DNA of 38,567 bases, taken from NCBI RefSeq assembly GCF_002009015.1, contig NZ_LZDE01000319.1, forward strand, positions 1 to 38,567, written 5' to 3'. Under the pieces are notes generated by a model, which did not search any database, was not told the DNA's origin, and saw only the letters and a list, made by a program, of their open reading frames with translations. Positions 26,694-34,139 of the stretch are shown one piece after another. Position numbers and translations under genes: made by a program. The stretch comes from Microbulbifer mangrovi (lineage in GTDB: Bacteria > Pseudomonadota > Gammaproteobacteria > Pseudomonadales > Cellvibrionaceae). Numbering within the stretch: the first letter of the stretch is position 1; each line of letters opens with the position of its first letter.

Positions 26694-27137
26694 TTACTGT
26701 TTGATTTCCGGTTCGACCAGACGGGCCAGCGCCAGCATCGACTCCTGCCAGCCGAGGTAGCACATCTCGACCGGGATCACGTCGGGGATTCCGTCCTGCA
26801 CGATGGTGAGCTCGGTACCGCAGGACACCGGTTTGAGGGCTATCGTGACCTCCATGGTGCCGGGCAGGTTTGGATCGTCGAAGATGTCGATGTAGCGGAT
26901 CAGCTCATTCTCGACCAGTTCTTTGAACTCCCCGCCGAAGGAATGCTTTTCCCCGGTGGTGAAGTTGATAAACGAGGCCTTGTAGGTACCGCCCACCTCG
27001 GCCTGCAAATGGTCGTAAACCGCATAGAAGCCGTCTGGCGGGGACCACTTGGCCATGGCATGCGGATTGGTGAAGGCGCGATAGACGCGCTCGGCGGGGG
27101 CGCGCAACACGCGGTGTAAGCGTACGGTGCCGGGCAT
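26694..27137 (-). CDS. SRPBCC (AHSA1-type) domain protein, 147 aa
   Basis: This is a single START-like/SRPBCC fold of the AHSA1 type: RVLRAPAERVYRAFTNPHAMAKW at the start is characteristic, followed by GGTYKASF, GGEFKELVENELI and the C-terminal helix GWQESMLALARLVEPE. Such proteins bind hydrophobic ligands in a central cavity. GAGGAG lies 8 bp upstream of the ATG. The gene is the middle member of the cluster, 41 bp after the DGPF gene and 28 bp before the YCII gene. AHSA1-type proteins are frequent companions of ECF-controlled DGPF genes. Confidence 0.88.
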   Translation of the reverse strand: MPGTVRLHRVLRAPAERVYRAFTNPHAMAKWSPPDGFYAVYDHLQAEVGGTYKASFINFTTGEKHSFGGEFKELVENELIRYIDIFDDPNLPGTMEVTIALKPVSCGTELTIVQDGIPDVIPVEMCYLGWQESMLALARLVEPEIKQ

Positions 27138-27178
27138 GGTGATTCTCCTCAGATTCTCTGCTAGCGTTTTTTACTGAC

Positions 27179-27562
27179 TCAGCCGGCGTCGCCGCCAGCC
27201 GCGTTACCAGTCTCCATCAGTTCCCGCGCAGGACGCACTTCGACCGAGCCGTAGCGGGCCGGCGGAATCTTGCCGGCGAGGGCAATGGCCTCATTGAGGT
27301 CCCGAGCCTCGAGCATATAGAAGCCCGCAAGCTGCTCCTTGGTCTCGGCAAAGGGCCCATCGGTCACGGTGACTCGGTTATCGCGCACACGCACGGTGGT
27401 AGCCGAGCTGGAGGGCATCAACGGGCTGCCATCGATGAAGTGACCGCTTGCACTGAGGCCCTCAACGCAGGCAATGCACTCCTGGTTGAGATCATCCCAT
27501 TCCTGCTGGGACTTCTGCTGCATCAGCTTTTCGTCGTAATAGACCAGCGCCAGATACTTCAT
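27179..27562 (-). CDS. DGPF/YCII-domain protein, 127 aa
   Basis: The family signature DGPFAETKEQLAGFYMLEA is intact, with the preceding TVRVRDNRVTVT strand and the C-terminal GSVEVRPARE. DGPF proteins are small dimeric ferredoxin-like proteins found beside ECF42-type sigma factors; their chemistry is not established. The start is supported by AAAGGAG 7 bp upstream. It is the first gene of the cluster, 119 bp downstream of the sigma gene's stop, and a sequence fitting the ECF42 promoter motif lies in that gap. Confidence 0.92.
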   Translation of the reverse strand: MKYLALVYYDEKLMQQKSQQEWDDLNQECIACVEGLSASGHFIDGSPLMPSSSATTVRVRDNRVTVTDGPFAETKEQLAGFYMLEARDLNEAIALAGKIPPARYGSVEVRPARELMETGNAAGGDAG

Positions 27563-27615
27563 CGTTTGCTCCTTTGTTTTGCCGGCGGTTGCCGTGTTGG
27601 CGGTTTCACTAGTTA

Positions 27616-27642
27616 GTCGATCGAGAAGATCGGTTTTCGACA
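27616..27642 (-). promoter_or_regulatory. Candidate ECF42-dependent promoter of the DGPF-SRPBCC-YCII cluster
   Basis: On the minus strand TGTCGA (27642-27637) is followed by a 17-bp spacer and CGAC (27619-27616). This agrees with the TGTCGA / CG(A/T)C motif proposed for the ECF42 group. The -10 ends 53 bp before the DGPF start codon. Confidence 0.6.
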
Positions 27643-27681
27643 GTGGATTACATTTTTTTAGAATTTTGTTAGGCCCGGCAG

Positions 27682-28926
27682 TCAGCCCGTTTCCAGTTCG
27701 GCGAGACGAGCCGCGAGAAAGCGTTGTTCCGGTCCCTGGTGTGCCAGCTCCAGGGCACGCTGATAGGCGGCACGCGCCTCATCTTTTCGATCTAGGCGAC
27801 GGTACAGGTCAGCCCGGGCGGCGTGTGCCAGGTGATAGTCCGCCAGCAAGCCGCGCTCCAGCAACCCGTCAATCACCACCAGGCCCTGTTCGGGGCCGTC
27901 ACGCATGGCCAGGGCCACGGCACGATTGAGCTCGATAACCGGCGAAGGGGTCATTTCCAGTAAGGCGTCATACAGTCCGACAATCTGCGGCCAGTCAGTG
28001 GCTGCAATCGAGTCCGCCTCGGCGTGGACTGCAGCGATGGCGGCCTGCACGGTATAGGGACCAAAACGACGGCTTGCCAGGGCACGCAGTGTCAGCGCCT
28101 TTCCCTCGTCGATTTGCTGCCGGTCCCATAAGGAGCGGTCCTGCTGCTCCAGCAGGATCAGGCCACCATTTTCGGAAACCCGGGCTGCGCGACGCGAGTC
28201 CTGCAATAGCAAAAGCGCCAGTAAACCTTCCACCTCTGGCTCCGGTAACAGCTGGCAGAGCAAGCGCGCAAGGCGAATGGCTTCCGCCGCCAGGTCGTGG
28301 CGAATCAGGTTATCGCCGGCAGAGGCAGAGTAGCCTTCGTTGAAAATCAGGTAGATGGCGTGCAATACACTGTCGAGACGCTCGGGTAGCTGTTCCGCGG
28401 CTGGAACCTCATAGGGGATTTTGGCGTCACGAATCTTCGCTTTGGCGCGCACAATGCGCTGTGCCAGAGTTGGTGTGGAGGTGAGGAAGGCGCTGGCAAT
28501 TTCTTCGGTGGTGAGCCCACACACCTCGCGCAGGGTGAGGGCAAGTCGCGCCTCCGGTGCAAGGCTCGGATGGCAGCATGTGAAAATCAGGCGCAGCCGG
28601 TCATCCTCGATGCACTGGACTTCCAGCTCATCATCCGTTGTGAGCTCGGCTTGCAGGCGTTCGGCAACCTCATCGTAAGACACATCAAATCGCGCTTTTC
28701 GCCGGAGATGGTCGATGGCCTTGAAGCGCCCGGTGGAAACCAGCCAGGCGCGAGGGTTATCGGGTATACCATCGCCGGGCCACTGTGCCAGTGCCGCGCT
28801 GAAGGCCTCGTGCAGGGATTCTTCCGCGAGATCAAAATCATCGAGTAATCGGATCAACGTAGCGAGTACACGGCGCGACTCATTTTGATAGATTTCTTGT
28901 ATTCGGGCTTGGAGTAGTTCCGCCAT
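27682..28926 (-). CDS. ECF42-type RNA polymerase sigma factor with C-terminal extension, 414 aa
   Basis: Sigma region 2 spans about residues 10-80 (LLDDFDLAEESLHEAFSAAL, PRAWLVSTGRFKAIDHLRRK) and region 4 about 115-170 (LTLREVCGLTTEEIASAF, then TPTLAQRIVRAKAKIR). Between them, DDRLRLIFTCCHPSLAPEAR is the hallmark of this sigma group. The remaining 240 residues are a helical, TPR-like extension (YDALLEMTPSPVIELNRAVA, then DEARAAYQRALEL) characteristic of ECF42. No anti-sigma gene is adjacent; the extension probably supplies control. The group is genetically linked to DGPF genes, as here. The gene's own ribosome binding site is weak. Confidence 0.93.
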   Translation of the reverse strand: MAELLQARIQEIYQNESRRVLATLIRLLDDFDLAEESLHEAFSAALAQWPGDGIPDNPRAWLVSTGRFKAIDHLRRKARFDVSYDEVAERLQAELTTDDELEVQCIEDDRLRLIFTCCHPSLAPEARLALTLREVCGLTTEEIASAFLTSTPTLAQRIVRAKAKIRDAKIPYEVPAAEQLPERLDSVLHAIYLIFNEGYSASAGDNLIRHDLAAEAIRLARLLCQLLPEPEVEGLLALLLLQDSRRAARVSENGGLILLEQQDRSLWDRQQIDEGKALTLRALASRRFGPYTVQAAIAAVHAEADSIAATDWPQIVGLYDALLEMTPSPVIELNRAVALAMRDGPEQGLVVIDGLLERGLLADYHLAHAARADLYRRLDRKDEARAAYQRALELAHQGPEQRFLAARLAELETG

Positions 28927-29044
28927 AAGTGTGATTTTTATCTGATTTAGGGGCGCCGTTACTCGGGCTACTTACTATAGCGAAGATATGGCATTCTCTG
29001 TCGTACCACTTAGCCGTTAACTCGTACAAATAGACAACAATTCT

Positions 29045-29413
29045 ATGATCGACTTTGAAAACAAGAGCCTGTTCAAACTCAAACAGAATGCCGGATTCGC
29101 CGAAAAGGTCGCCCCGCTGTTACTCGATGGCGAGGAGGTACTGGACTCCTTCAAATCCATGCGCGACGGGGTAGTTTTTACCAGCAAGCGCATTATTGCG
29201 GTTAATGTACAGGGCATTACCGGTAGCAAGAAGGATTTCACTTCCCTGCCCTACAAGAATATCGTCGCCTTCTCGGTAGAGAGCTCCGGTACCTTGGATA
29301 TCGATAGCGAACTGGAGTTGTACTTCTCCTCGCTGGGCAAGGTACGGTTTGAGTTCAGCGGCAAGGCGCGGCTGATGGATATCGCGCACTATATTGGTCG
29401 ATACGCGCTCTAG
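29045..29413 (+). CDS. Bacterial PH-domain protein (PF08000 type), 122 aa
   Basis: The whole protein is one bacterial pleckstrin-homology-like domain: LLLDGEEVLDSFKSMRDGVVFTSKRIIAVNV followed by SLPYKNIVAFSVE and a C-terminal helix with MDIAHYIGRYAL, the typical order of bPH_1 proteins. Its ligand is unknown; it is cytoplasmic with no signal peptide. It begins 118 bp from the divergent sigma gene and is followed after 9 bp by the cupin gene, so the two are probably co-transcribed. Confidence 0.85.
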   Translation: MIDFENKSLFKLKQNAGFAEKVAPLLLDGEEVLDSFKSMRDGVVFTSKRIIAVNVQGITGSKKDFTSLPYKNIVAFSVESSGTLDIDSELELYFSSLGKVRFEFSGKARLMDIAHYIGRYAL

Positions 29414-29422
29414 TACCAGGCT

Positions 29423-29857
29423 ATGAAATTATTACAAATAATAACGAGTCGATATTTATCGGGCTTGGCGCTCACCCTTTTTGCCAACGTGTCGCTGGCA
29501 CAGAAAGCGGAAGATAGCGGATATTTTATCCAGCAGGATTCAGATATCGCGATCAATCAATCCGGTCCACATAAAGGCGGCGGCGAAACCACAGGTTTCC
29601 CTTTCTTTTCCGATGTGCCCGCTATGGATCTGGTGTTTAAAAAGCGGATTCTGCACCCTGGCTCGGCCATCGGCTATCACGAGCAGCATAAGGACGAGAT
29701 CTATTACGTGATCAGTGGCGCCGGGGAACTGACCATGAATGGAACGACTTCTGAAGTCGGCCCCGGGACGGCCATCCTCACCCGCCCTGGGAACTCCCAC
29801 GGCCTGCGACAGACGGGTGATGAAGACCTGGTGATTTTTATCGTGTACCGGAAGTAA
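29423..29857 (+). CDS. Exported cupin-domain protein, 144 aa
   Basis: An N-terminal signal peptide (hydrophobic LSGLALTLFANVSLA, cleavage near LAQ) precedes one cupin barrel. Motif 1 is GSAIGYHEQHKDEIYYVISG, with His, His and Glu as metal ligands, and motif 2 is PGNSHGLRQ with the fourth ligand. The protein is likely a periplasmic metal-binding cupin; the substrate is unknown. It follows the PH-domain gene by 9 bp. No strong ribosome binding site is seen apart from CCAGG upstream, consistent with coupling to that gene. Confidence 0.85.
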   Translation: MKLLQIITSRYLSGLALTLFANVSLAQKAEDSGYFIQQDSDIAINQSGPHKGGGETTGFPFFSDVPAMDLVFKKRILHPGSAIGYHEQHKDEIYYVISGAGELTMNGTTSEVGPGTAILTRPGNSHGLRQTGDEDLVIFIVYRK

Positions 29858-29963
29858 TGGTCACGGGCTCACCGCGAATAACGGCCCTGGGTGAGCCTGG
29901 CGTATAAAGAACCACAGACCAATACAGCTTGGGCCAAACTTGCTGTAAACGACGGTTTGCAGC

Positions 29964-30776
29964 ATGGATTTAACAGACATTTTCAATCGCCTCTCCCTGC
30001 CCTACTTTGGCGGCCTTTCCGTGCTGTTGGTACTGCTCGCCATGGCACTTGGAGACTTCTTTGGCCTGCGTAGTTCGCGCAAGGGGAAAATGAGCGACGC
30101 CTCGATCGGCAGTGCGGTAGCAGCGATACTCGGCCTTCTCGCGTTCCTGCTGGCATTTACCTTCAACTCGACGGCAGAACGCTTTTTACAGCGTAAAGCC
30201 TTACTACTAAATGAGGTTAACGCCATATCCACCACCTACCTGCGCGCAGACCTTCTCCCTCTGGAACAGCGGCGCAAGGTGCGGGCATTGCTAGCGGAAT
30301 ATGCGGCAGTGCGGGACTTTGACCCCAAACAGGTAGAGGACTTTGAGCAACGGGTCCTGCGCAGCAAGCAAATTCATGAAGAACTCTGGCAGGTAGTTGC
30401 GCAGCTCAGTGACGGGGACTATGACGGAGTGCGCCTGGGCAAGTTTGTCGACTCGCTCAACGAGGTGATCGACTTCAACACACTGCGAATCCATGTGGGC
30501 GCCCGCTACCGCATTCCCTCACCAATCTGGGCAGCGCTGGCACTGGTTACTTCTCTGGCTATGTTTGGTATCGGCTTCCAGCTCGGTTCCGGGCGACGGG
30601 GCTCACCACAAATATCCCTGGCGTTGGCGCTGTCGTTCTCGATTGTAATCTTGCTGATCGCCGACCTGGATCGTTCATATCAGGGCTTGCTGATCGTAGA
30701 CCATGCGCCAATGTCCGAGCTGAATCAGGAACTGCATGAGGCGGAGAGAGCCGCTGAGTCCGGCTCTGAAATTTGA
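29964..30776 (+). CDS. Bestrophin-like (DUF4239-type) membrane protein, 270 aa
   Basis: Hydrophobic segments lie at about residues 14-34, 48-67, 188-206 and 216-234, two near each end with a long polar helical middle. SSRKGKMSDASIGSAVAAIL followed by LAFLLAFTFNSTAERFLQRK is typical of DUF4239/bestrophin-like inner-membrane proteins, in which the N-terminal pair and the first helix of the middle region form a characteristic pattern. The function in bacteria is not established; anion transport is only an analogy. It is the last gene before a convergent pair, with a hairpin downstream. Confidence 0.78.
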   Translation: MDLTDIFNRLSLPYFGGLSVLLVLLAMALGDFFGLRSSRKGKMSDASIGSAVAAILGLLAFLLAFTFNSTAERFLQRKALLLNEVNAISTTYLRADLLPLEQRRKVRALLAEYAAVRDFDPKQVEDFEQRVLRSKQIHEELWQVVAQLSDGDYDGVRLGKFVDSLNEVIDFNTLRIHVGARYRIPSPIWAALALVTSLAMFGIGFQLGSGRRGSPQISLALALSFSIVILLIADLDRSYQGLLIVDHAPMSELNQELHEAERAAESGSEI

Positions 30777-30785
30777 CGTGAGCTT

Positions 30786-30815
30786 GCAGCGGACCCCTCT
30801 ACCGGCTTCCGCTGC
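30786..30815. terminator. Hairpin between convergent genes
   Basis: GCAGCGGA and TCCGCTGC form a perfect 8-bp stem around a 14-nt loop between converging stops at 30776 and 30837. There is no T-tract. Confidence 0.4.
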
Positions 30816-30836
30816 ACCCTGAATCGCTAACGGCGA

Positions 30837-31574
30837 TTATATCTGGCCGCGTATCGGCAGTGATGGGTTGTTTCTCTGGATTCCGGCAATGCGGATACGG
30901 GTGGGCTGGCTGGCCTGGGGATAGGCAATCACGGTGTAGAAGTGCCCTTCGGTGGTCACCAGGGCAAATGTTTTACGATTCGATTCTCCCGGCAAGGCCG
31001 CAGGCATGGCACCATTAGTCCACGGATCATTAAACGGGTTGAAGCCAGAGAATGCACCAATTTGCGCGTCTCGGGCATAGTTATTCCATGCTGTTCTTGC
31101 CGCGATTGAATTTGGTGTAGTAGGAGTCATATCCGTACCCACATGCCCGACATAGCGCACGCCATTGCGCAAATAAGTTGTGATCCAGCAGCCGCTCATG
31201 GGACCGGTGAGAATATCCACACCATTTGGACGAACTTCGCTTACCACACCTGGCAACCACTCGAGCCAGGCAAAGTTACGGTGCACCTTGGGGGAATGCC
31301 CAGTACCAACGTTACTGGTTCTCTGGCGATCCATCTGACTTTGCACATGTTGTCCGGCGCGCTGGAAACCAATTTCCATTTTCTGTTTGAATGTTGGGTT
31401 AAATCCGGCCATCGGGTTATTGGGTGCCATCGGCGCGGATTTGGATGAGGATTTTGAAATATGAAGTATCTGCCGGGTCACTTCCTGAAAACCGTTCGCC
31501 GCCGGCCTGGCATTAACTGGTACTGGCGTATTAAGTTCAAGATAGCGGCCCACTATCAATTTTTGTTCAATCAT
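30837..31574 (-). CDS. Unknown protein with a CNF1-like Ser-Gly-Cys...His pattern, 245 aa
   Basis: No family is recognised with confidence. The first 105 residues are polar and probably poorly ordered, with a Ser/Lys/Pro/Met-rich segment. The C-terminal 140 residues are globular. GPMSGC (Cys129) and YVGHVGT (His144) place Cys and His 15 residues apart, which is the spacing of Cys866 and His881 of the CNF1 deamidase, whose active site also has a Ser-Gly-Cys turn. This supports only a tentative idea of a deamidase or other Cys-His enzyme. There is no signal peptide. GGAGC precedes the ATG. It is a lone minus-strand gene. Confidence 0.5.
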   Translation of the reverse strand: MIEQKLIVGRYLELNTPVPVNARPAANGFQEVTRQILHISKSSSKSAPMAPNNPMAGFNPTFKQKMEIGFQRAGQHVQSQMDRQRTSNVGTGHSPKVHRNFAWLEWLPGVVSEVRPNGVDILTGPMSGCWITTYLRNGVRYVGHVGTDMTPTTPNSIAARTAWNNYARDAQIGAFSGFNPFNDPWTNGAMPAALPGESNRKTFALVTTEGHFYTVIAYPQASQPTRIRIAGIQRNNPSLPIRGQI

Positions 31575-31632
31575 TTTTCGCTCCGTGAAACAATTAGTTA
31601 ATCATTCTGGCCGATATAGTAACCAATTTCTC

Positions 31633-31674
31633 AGATCAGCAACCAAGCAAATTAAAAATTAAAGATCAGCAACC
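31633..31674. repeat. 12-bp direct repeat, 30 bp period
   Basis: AGATCAGCAACC occurs at 31633-31644 and 31663-31674, with AT-rich DNA between. The 30-bp period puts both copies on the same helix face. It lies between the divergent genes starting at 31574 and 31677/31910 and may bind a regulator. Confidence 0.3.
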
Positions 31675-31676
31675 TG

Positions 31677-31877
31677 ATGGAACACTTTCCCGGCAAGCGA
31701 GTACTTACTTTTCACCAAGTACCATTTTTCATATTCGCAGCACTCATCACAGGCAGTGACTTTGGGCAGTCGGAAAGCAAAGAGCCTTCTTTAGATTTCG
31801 AACGCACCTTAGCCATCATGCAGCCGACAATAGATGACTATCTGTACATTTTTTCATGCGCGTGCGAAGAAAAGTGA
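31677..31877 (+). CDS. Possible small exported protein, 66 aa (weak)
   Basis: This short frame has a hydrophobic segment VPFFIFAALITGS at residues 15-27 that could act as a signal or anchor, followed by a polar tail ending IFSCACEEK. No ribosome binding site is evident, and the second copy of a 12-bp repeat abuts its start. It is 32 bp upstream of the DUF4124 gene. It may be a chance frame. Confidence 0.25.
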   Translation: MEHFPGKRVLTFHQVPFFIFAALITGSDFGQSESKEPSLDFERTLAIMQPTIDDYLYIFSCACEEK

Positions 31878-31909
31878 AAGCTCGCGGTAATGGATAAGGA
31901 ATATTAACC

Positions 31910-33142
31910 ATGCGTGCGTATCTACTACTGGCCATCTTGCTGATACCCCGGCCACTCATTGCAGCGCTCTACCAGTGTACTGATGTAGACGGCCATACGA
32001 GCTTTCAGGATACGCCTTGCGCTGGGCAGATTGAGGAAAGGAACCTCGATGAAGCGGCCCTGAGTTCCCGGATTAATATCAGTGGGGAGAAAGGTGCAGC
32101 CATTAAACCCAGATTCGGTAACCGGGTTTTTAATGGCGATTTCTCTCAGGGTATCGAGGGGTGGAGTGCCGAGAAGAATCCACATTTCTTCCAGTGGGCA
32201 ACAAGTTCCGGGCTCCCCGAGACCGGTGCTCTTGCGGTGCAGTCTACGCCACCAGAACACCCCAAGGAGCGACGCATCTACAATGCGGAGCTTTCCCAGT
32301 GTGTGCCGCTTGAAGACGGTCGCAGGTATCGCCTTTCCGCACGCTATCAGCCCGTCGGTTTCTTCAAAGCCCGCCAGACGAACAGGATCAACCTGGTCTG
32401 GTACAAGAGTGAGGACTGCTCCACTGGCGGCACCTTCGCCGCGTATCTGGAGCCCAAGCCCTCTGTACGTGGTTGGCAGCAAGTCACCCGGGATCGTCTG
32501 TTGCGCAACCTGAGTGCGAAATCGGCAAAAATTACCGTTTCCCAATCCAGGACTTCTGCCAAAGGTGAGCAGGCGATGTGGGATGACATTGCTCTCGAAC
32601 CCTTAGAATTTCAGCAGACTTCCCGCTCAGCCACCTTCTACGATCCCAAGTTCACCCGACCACTGGGAGCAAACTACGTATTCAATGGGAATTTCAGCCA
32701 GCAACTGAATGGCTGGCAGACCAGCGGGGACACGCGCTGGACTGCCGGTGAGGGCAAGGGGTACACCGGCGGTGCGCGCCTTGCCATCACTTCGGCCAAG
32801 GGCGGCTACGGCGCGCACACCTTTTCTCAATGTATCAATATTGGTGCAGATCGAGTTTTTTCCGCGGCTGCGGATGTGAAAGTCGACTCCCGCTCTAATC
32901 AGGAGGGCGGTGGGATATTCCGGGTCTCCTGGTATGAGGAGACCGAGTGCAAGGGCAGTAGTGAAAGTGCGCACCGCGAAGACAATGTGGAGTACATTGA
33001 CGGCTGGCAGAGACTGACCATTTCGAGATTGGAGGCGCCGCCGAACGCACAAAGCGTGAAGCTGCGAATGACCCGGGGAGTGCGGGATACCGGATCATTT
33101 GCCTTTTTTCTGGATAACATTGAACTCAGAAGCATCCCATAA
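31910..33142 (+). CDS. Exported DUF4124 protein with two carbohydrate-binding-like domains, 410 aa
   Basis: A signal peptide (1-18) is followed directly by a DUF4124 module, ALYQCTDVDGHTSFQDTPC, with the expected cysteine pair. Two related jelly-roll-like domains follow, each opening with a VFNGDFSQGIEGW / VFNGNFSQQLNGW motif (about residues 72 and 260) and each containing a SQC(V/I) turn, a W(Y)xxxxC segment and a closing W(D)DIALE / FLDNIELR. This opening is typical of CBM4/9-type domains. No catalytic domain is seen, so it is likely a binding or adhesion protein in the periplasm or at the surface. AAGGA lies about 10 bp before the ATG. Confidence 0.75.
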   Translation: MRAYLLLAILLIPRPLIAALYQCTDVDGHTSFQDTPCAGQIEERNLDEAALSSRINISGEKGAAIKPRFGNRVFNGDFSQGIEGWSAEKNPHFFQWATSSGLPETGALAVQSTPPEHPKERRIYNAELSQCVPLEDGRRYRLSARYQPVGFFKARQTNRINLVWYKSEDCSTGGTFAAYLEPKPSVRGWQQVTRDRLLRNLSAKSAKITVSQSRTSAKGEQAMWDDIALEPLEFQQTSRSATFYDPKFTRPLGANYVFNGNFSQQLNGWQTSGDTRWTAGEGKGYTGGARLAITSAKGGYGAHTFSQCINIGADRVFSAAADVKVDSRSNQEGGGIFRVSWYEETECKGSSESAHREDNVEYIDGWQRLTISRLEAPPNAQSVKLRMTRGVRDTGSFAFFLDNIELRSIP

Positions 33143-33181
33143 GTTTTCTGCGCCTATGCAAGCAGGGTCAATCACCGGTAT

Positions 33182-33221
33182 AAAAAAGGGAGTGGCGAAA
33201 TACATCGCCACTCCCTTTTTT
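33182..33221. terminator. Bidirectional intrinsic terminator
   Basis: AAAAAAGGGAGTGGCGA (33182-33198) pairs perfectly with TCGCCACTCCCTTTTTT (33205-33221) around AATACA. The A-run and T-run provide U-tracts in both directions for the convergent genes ending at 33142 and 33248. Confidence 0.95.
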
Positions 33222-33247
33222 ATCCCTTGAGCGTTAGCTCATGCTTC

Positions 33248-34126
33248 TCACGGTGTGGCAGATTCCGCTTCCACCTGCTCCGCATTCGCAACGGCCGATA
33301 CATTAGTTACCGTCACTTTTGCGCCGGGCACAACCGGACCGGAAAAGTCAGCCAGTGCCTGCTGGGCATCTTCAGCGGTACTGATCTTGTAGGATTGCAG
33401 ACTTTCCAGACTCTCGATATGCAAGAAATTCCCGTCTTCTGGCAGCGTCTCATCGTACTTATCCCGGAACCAACGACGCCCGTGGGTAATGACCTTACCT
33501 ACAGAGGCCTTGGCCGAGGGAAGCCCCGGTACCATGTAATCCATGGTGAAGTCGTCGTAAAACGACTGGATCTCCTCAGCGTCCTTGAAGTCCGTAAAGT
33601 CAATTTCGAAAGTATTGAAGACGCTGCGATAGGTAAAGCCGGTAACCTGTGTCTTGGCCCCGCAGATACTAGCCACCATCCTGCAGGTATCGATTGGATC
33701 TCGCATCACCTGGCAGCCCTCAAATACGATCTTTGACTGCACGGTAACGCCGGTCTTCGCCAACGCCTGGCGCACGGTCTCCGTAGTCGGGTTAAGACCT
33801 CCTATAATTAGCTGGCCCGGTGCCGAGTGTACGTTGATAACCAGGGTATCGATTCTGCCGTATTTGCTCAGTGCCGCCGCCAGTTCCGCAACGGAGCCCA
33901 CACCTACCAGCTTTGCTTTCGGATAATAGGCGCGTGCGAGGATTGGCGCGAAGCCGCTGATTCCAGAATCGCCACTATCGTAAAGCATCAATGTCTTGAT
34001 CGATGGCCCCTTGGCGGGCCCTGAACTGCCGCCTGTGGCTGCCTTGGTATCTGTCACTGGCGTCTGTGTCAGCGTAGTTGCATTGAGCACCTGACTTACG
34101 TCAGTGACTGGATGTCTTGGAGGCAT
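33248..34126 (-). CDS. Caspase-like (clan CD-type) candidate peptidase, 292 aa
   Basis: No named family is certain. A Rossmann-like alternation of hydrophobic strands is seen, with His100 in LVINVHSAPGQL and Cys138 in KIVFEGCQVM. A strand ending in His followed by small residues, and a second strand ending in Gly-Cys about 40 residues later, is the arrangement of caspase-like peptidases (clan CD: caspases, CHAT, gingipains). The N-terminal 43 residues are polar and may be flexible; there is no signal peptide. The ATG follows AGGAGG at ideal spacing, 13 bp after the stop of the 552-residue gene, so both are one operon. The call is inference and would need a structure search. Confidence 0.5.
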   Translation of the reverse strand: MPPRHPVTDVSQVLNATTLTQTPVTDTKAATGGSSGPAKGPSIKTLMLYDSGDSGISGFAPILARAYYPKAKLVGVGSVAELAAALSKYGRIDTLVINVHSAPGQLIIGGLNPTTETVRQALAKTGVTVQSKIVFEGCQVMRDPIDTCRMVASICGAKTQVTGFTYRSVFNTFEIDFTDFKDAEEIQSFYDDFTMDYMVPGLPSAKASVGKVITHGRRWFRDKYDETLPEDGNFLHIESLESLQSYKISTAEDAQQALADFSGPVVPGAKVTVTNVSAVANAEQVEAESATP

Positions 34127-34139
34127 CGGTTTTTCCTCC

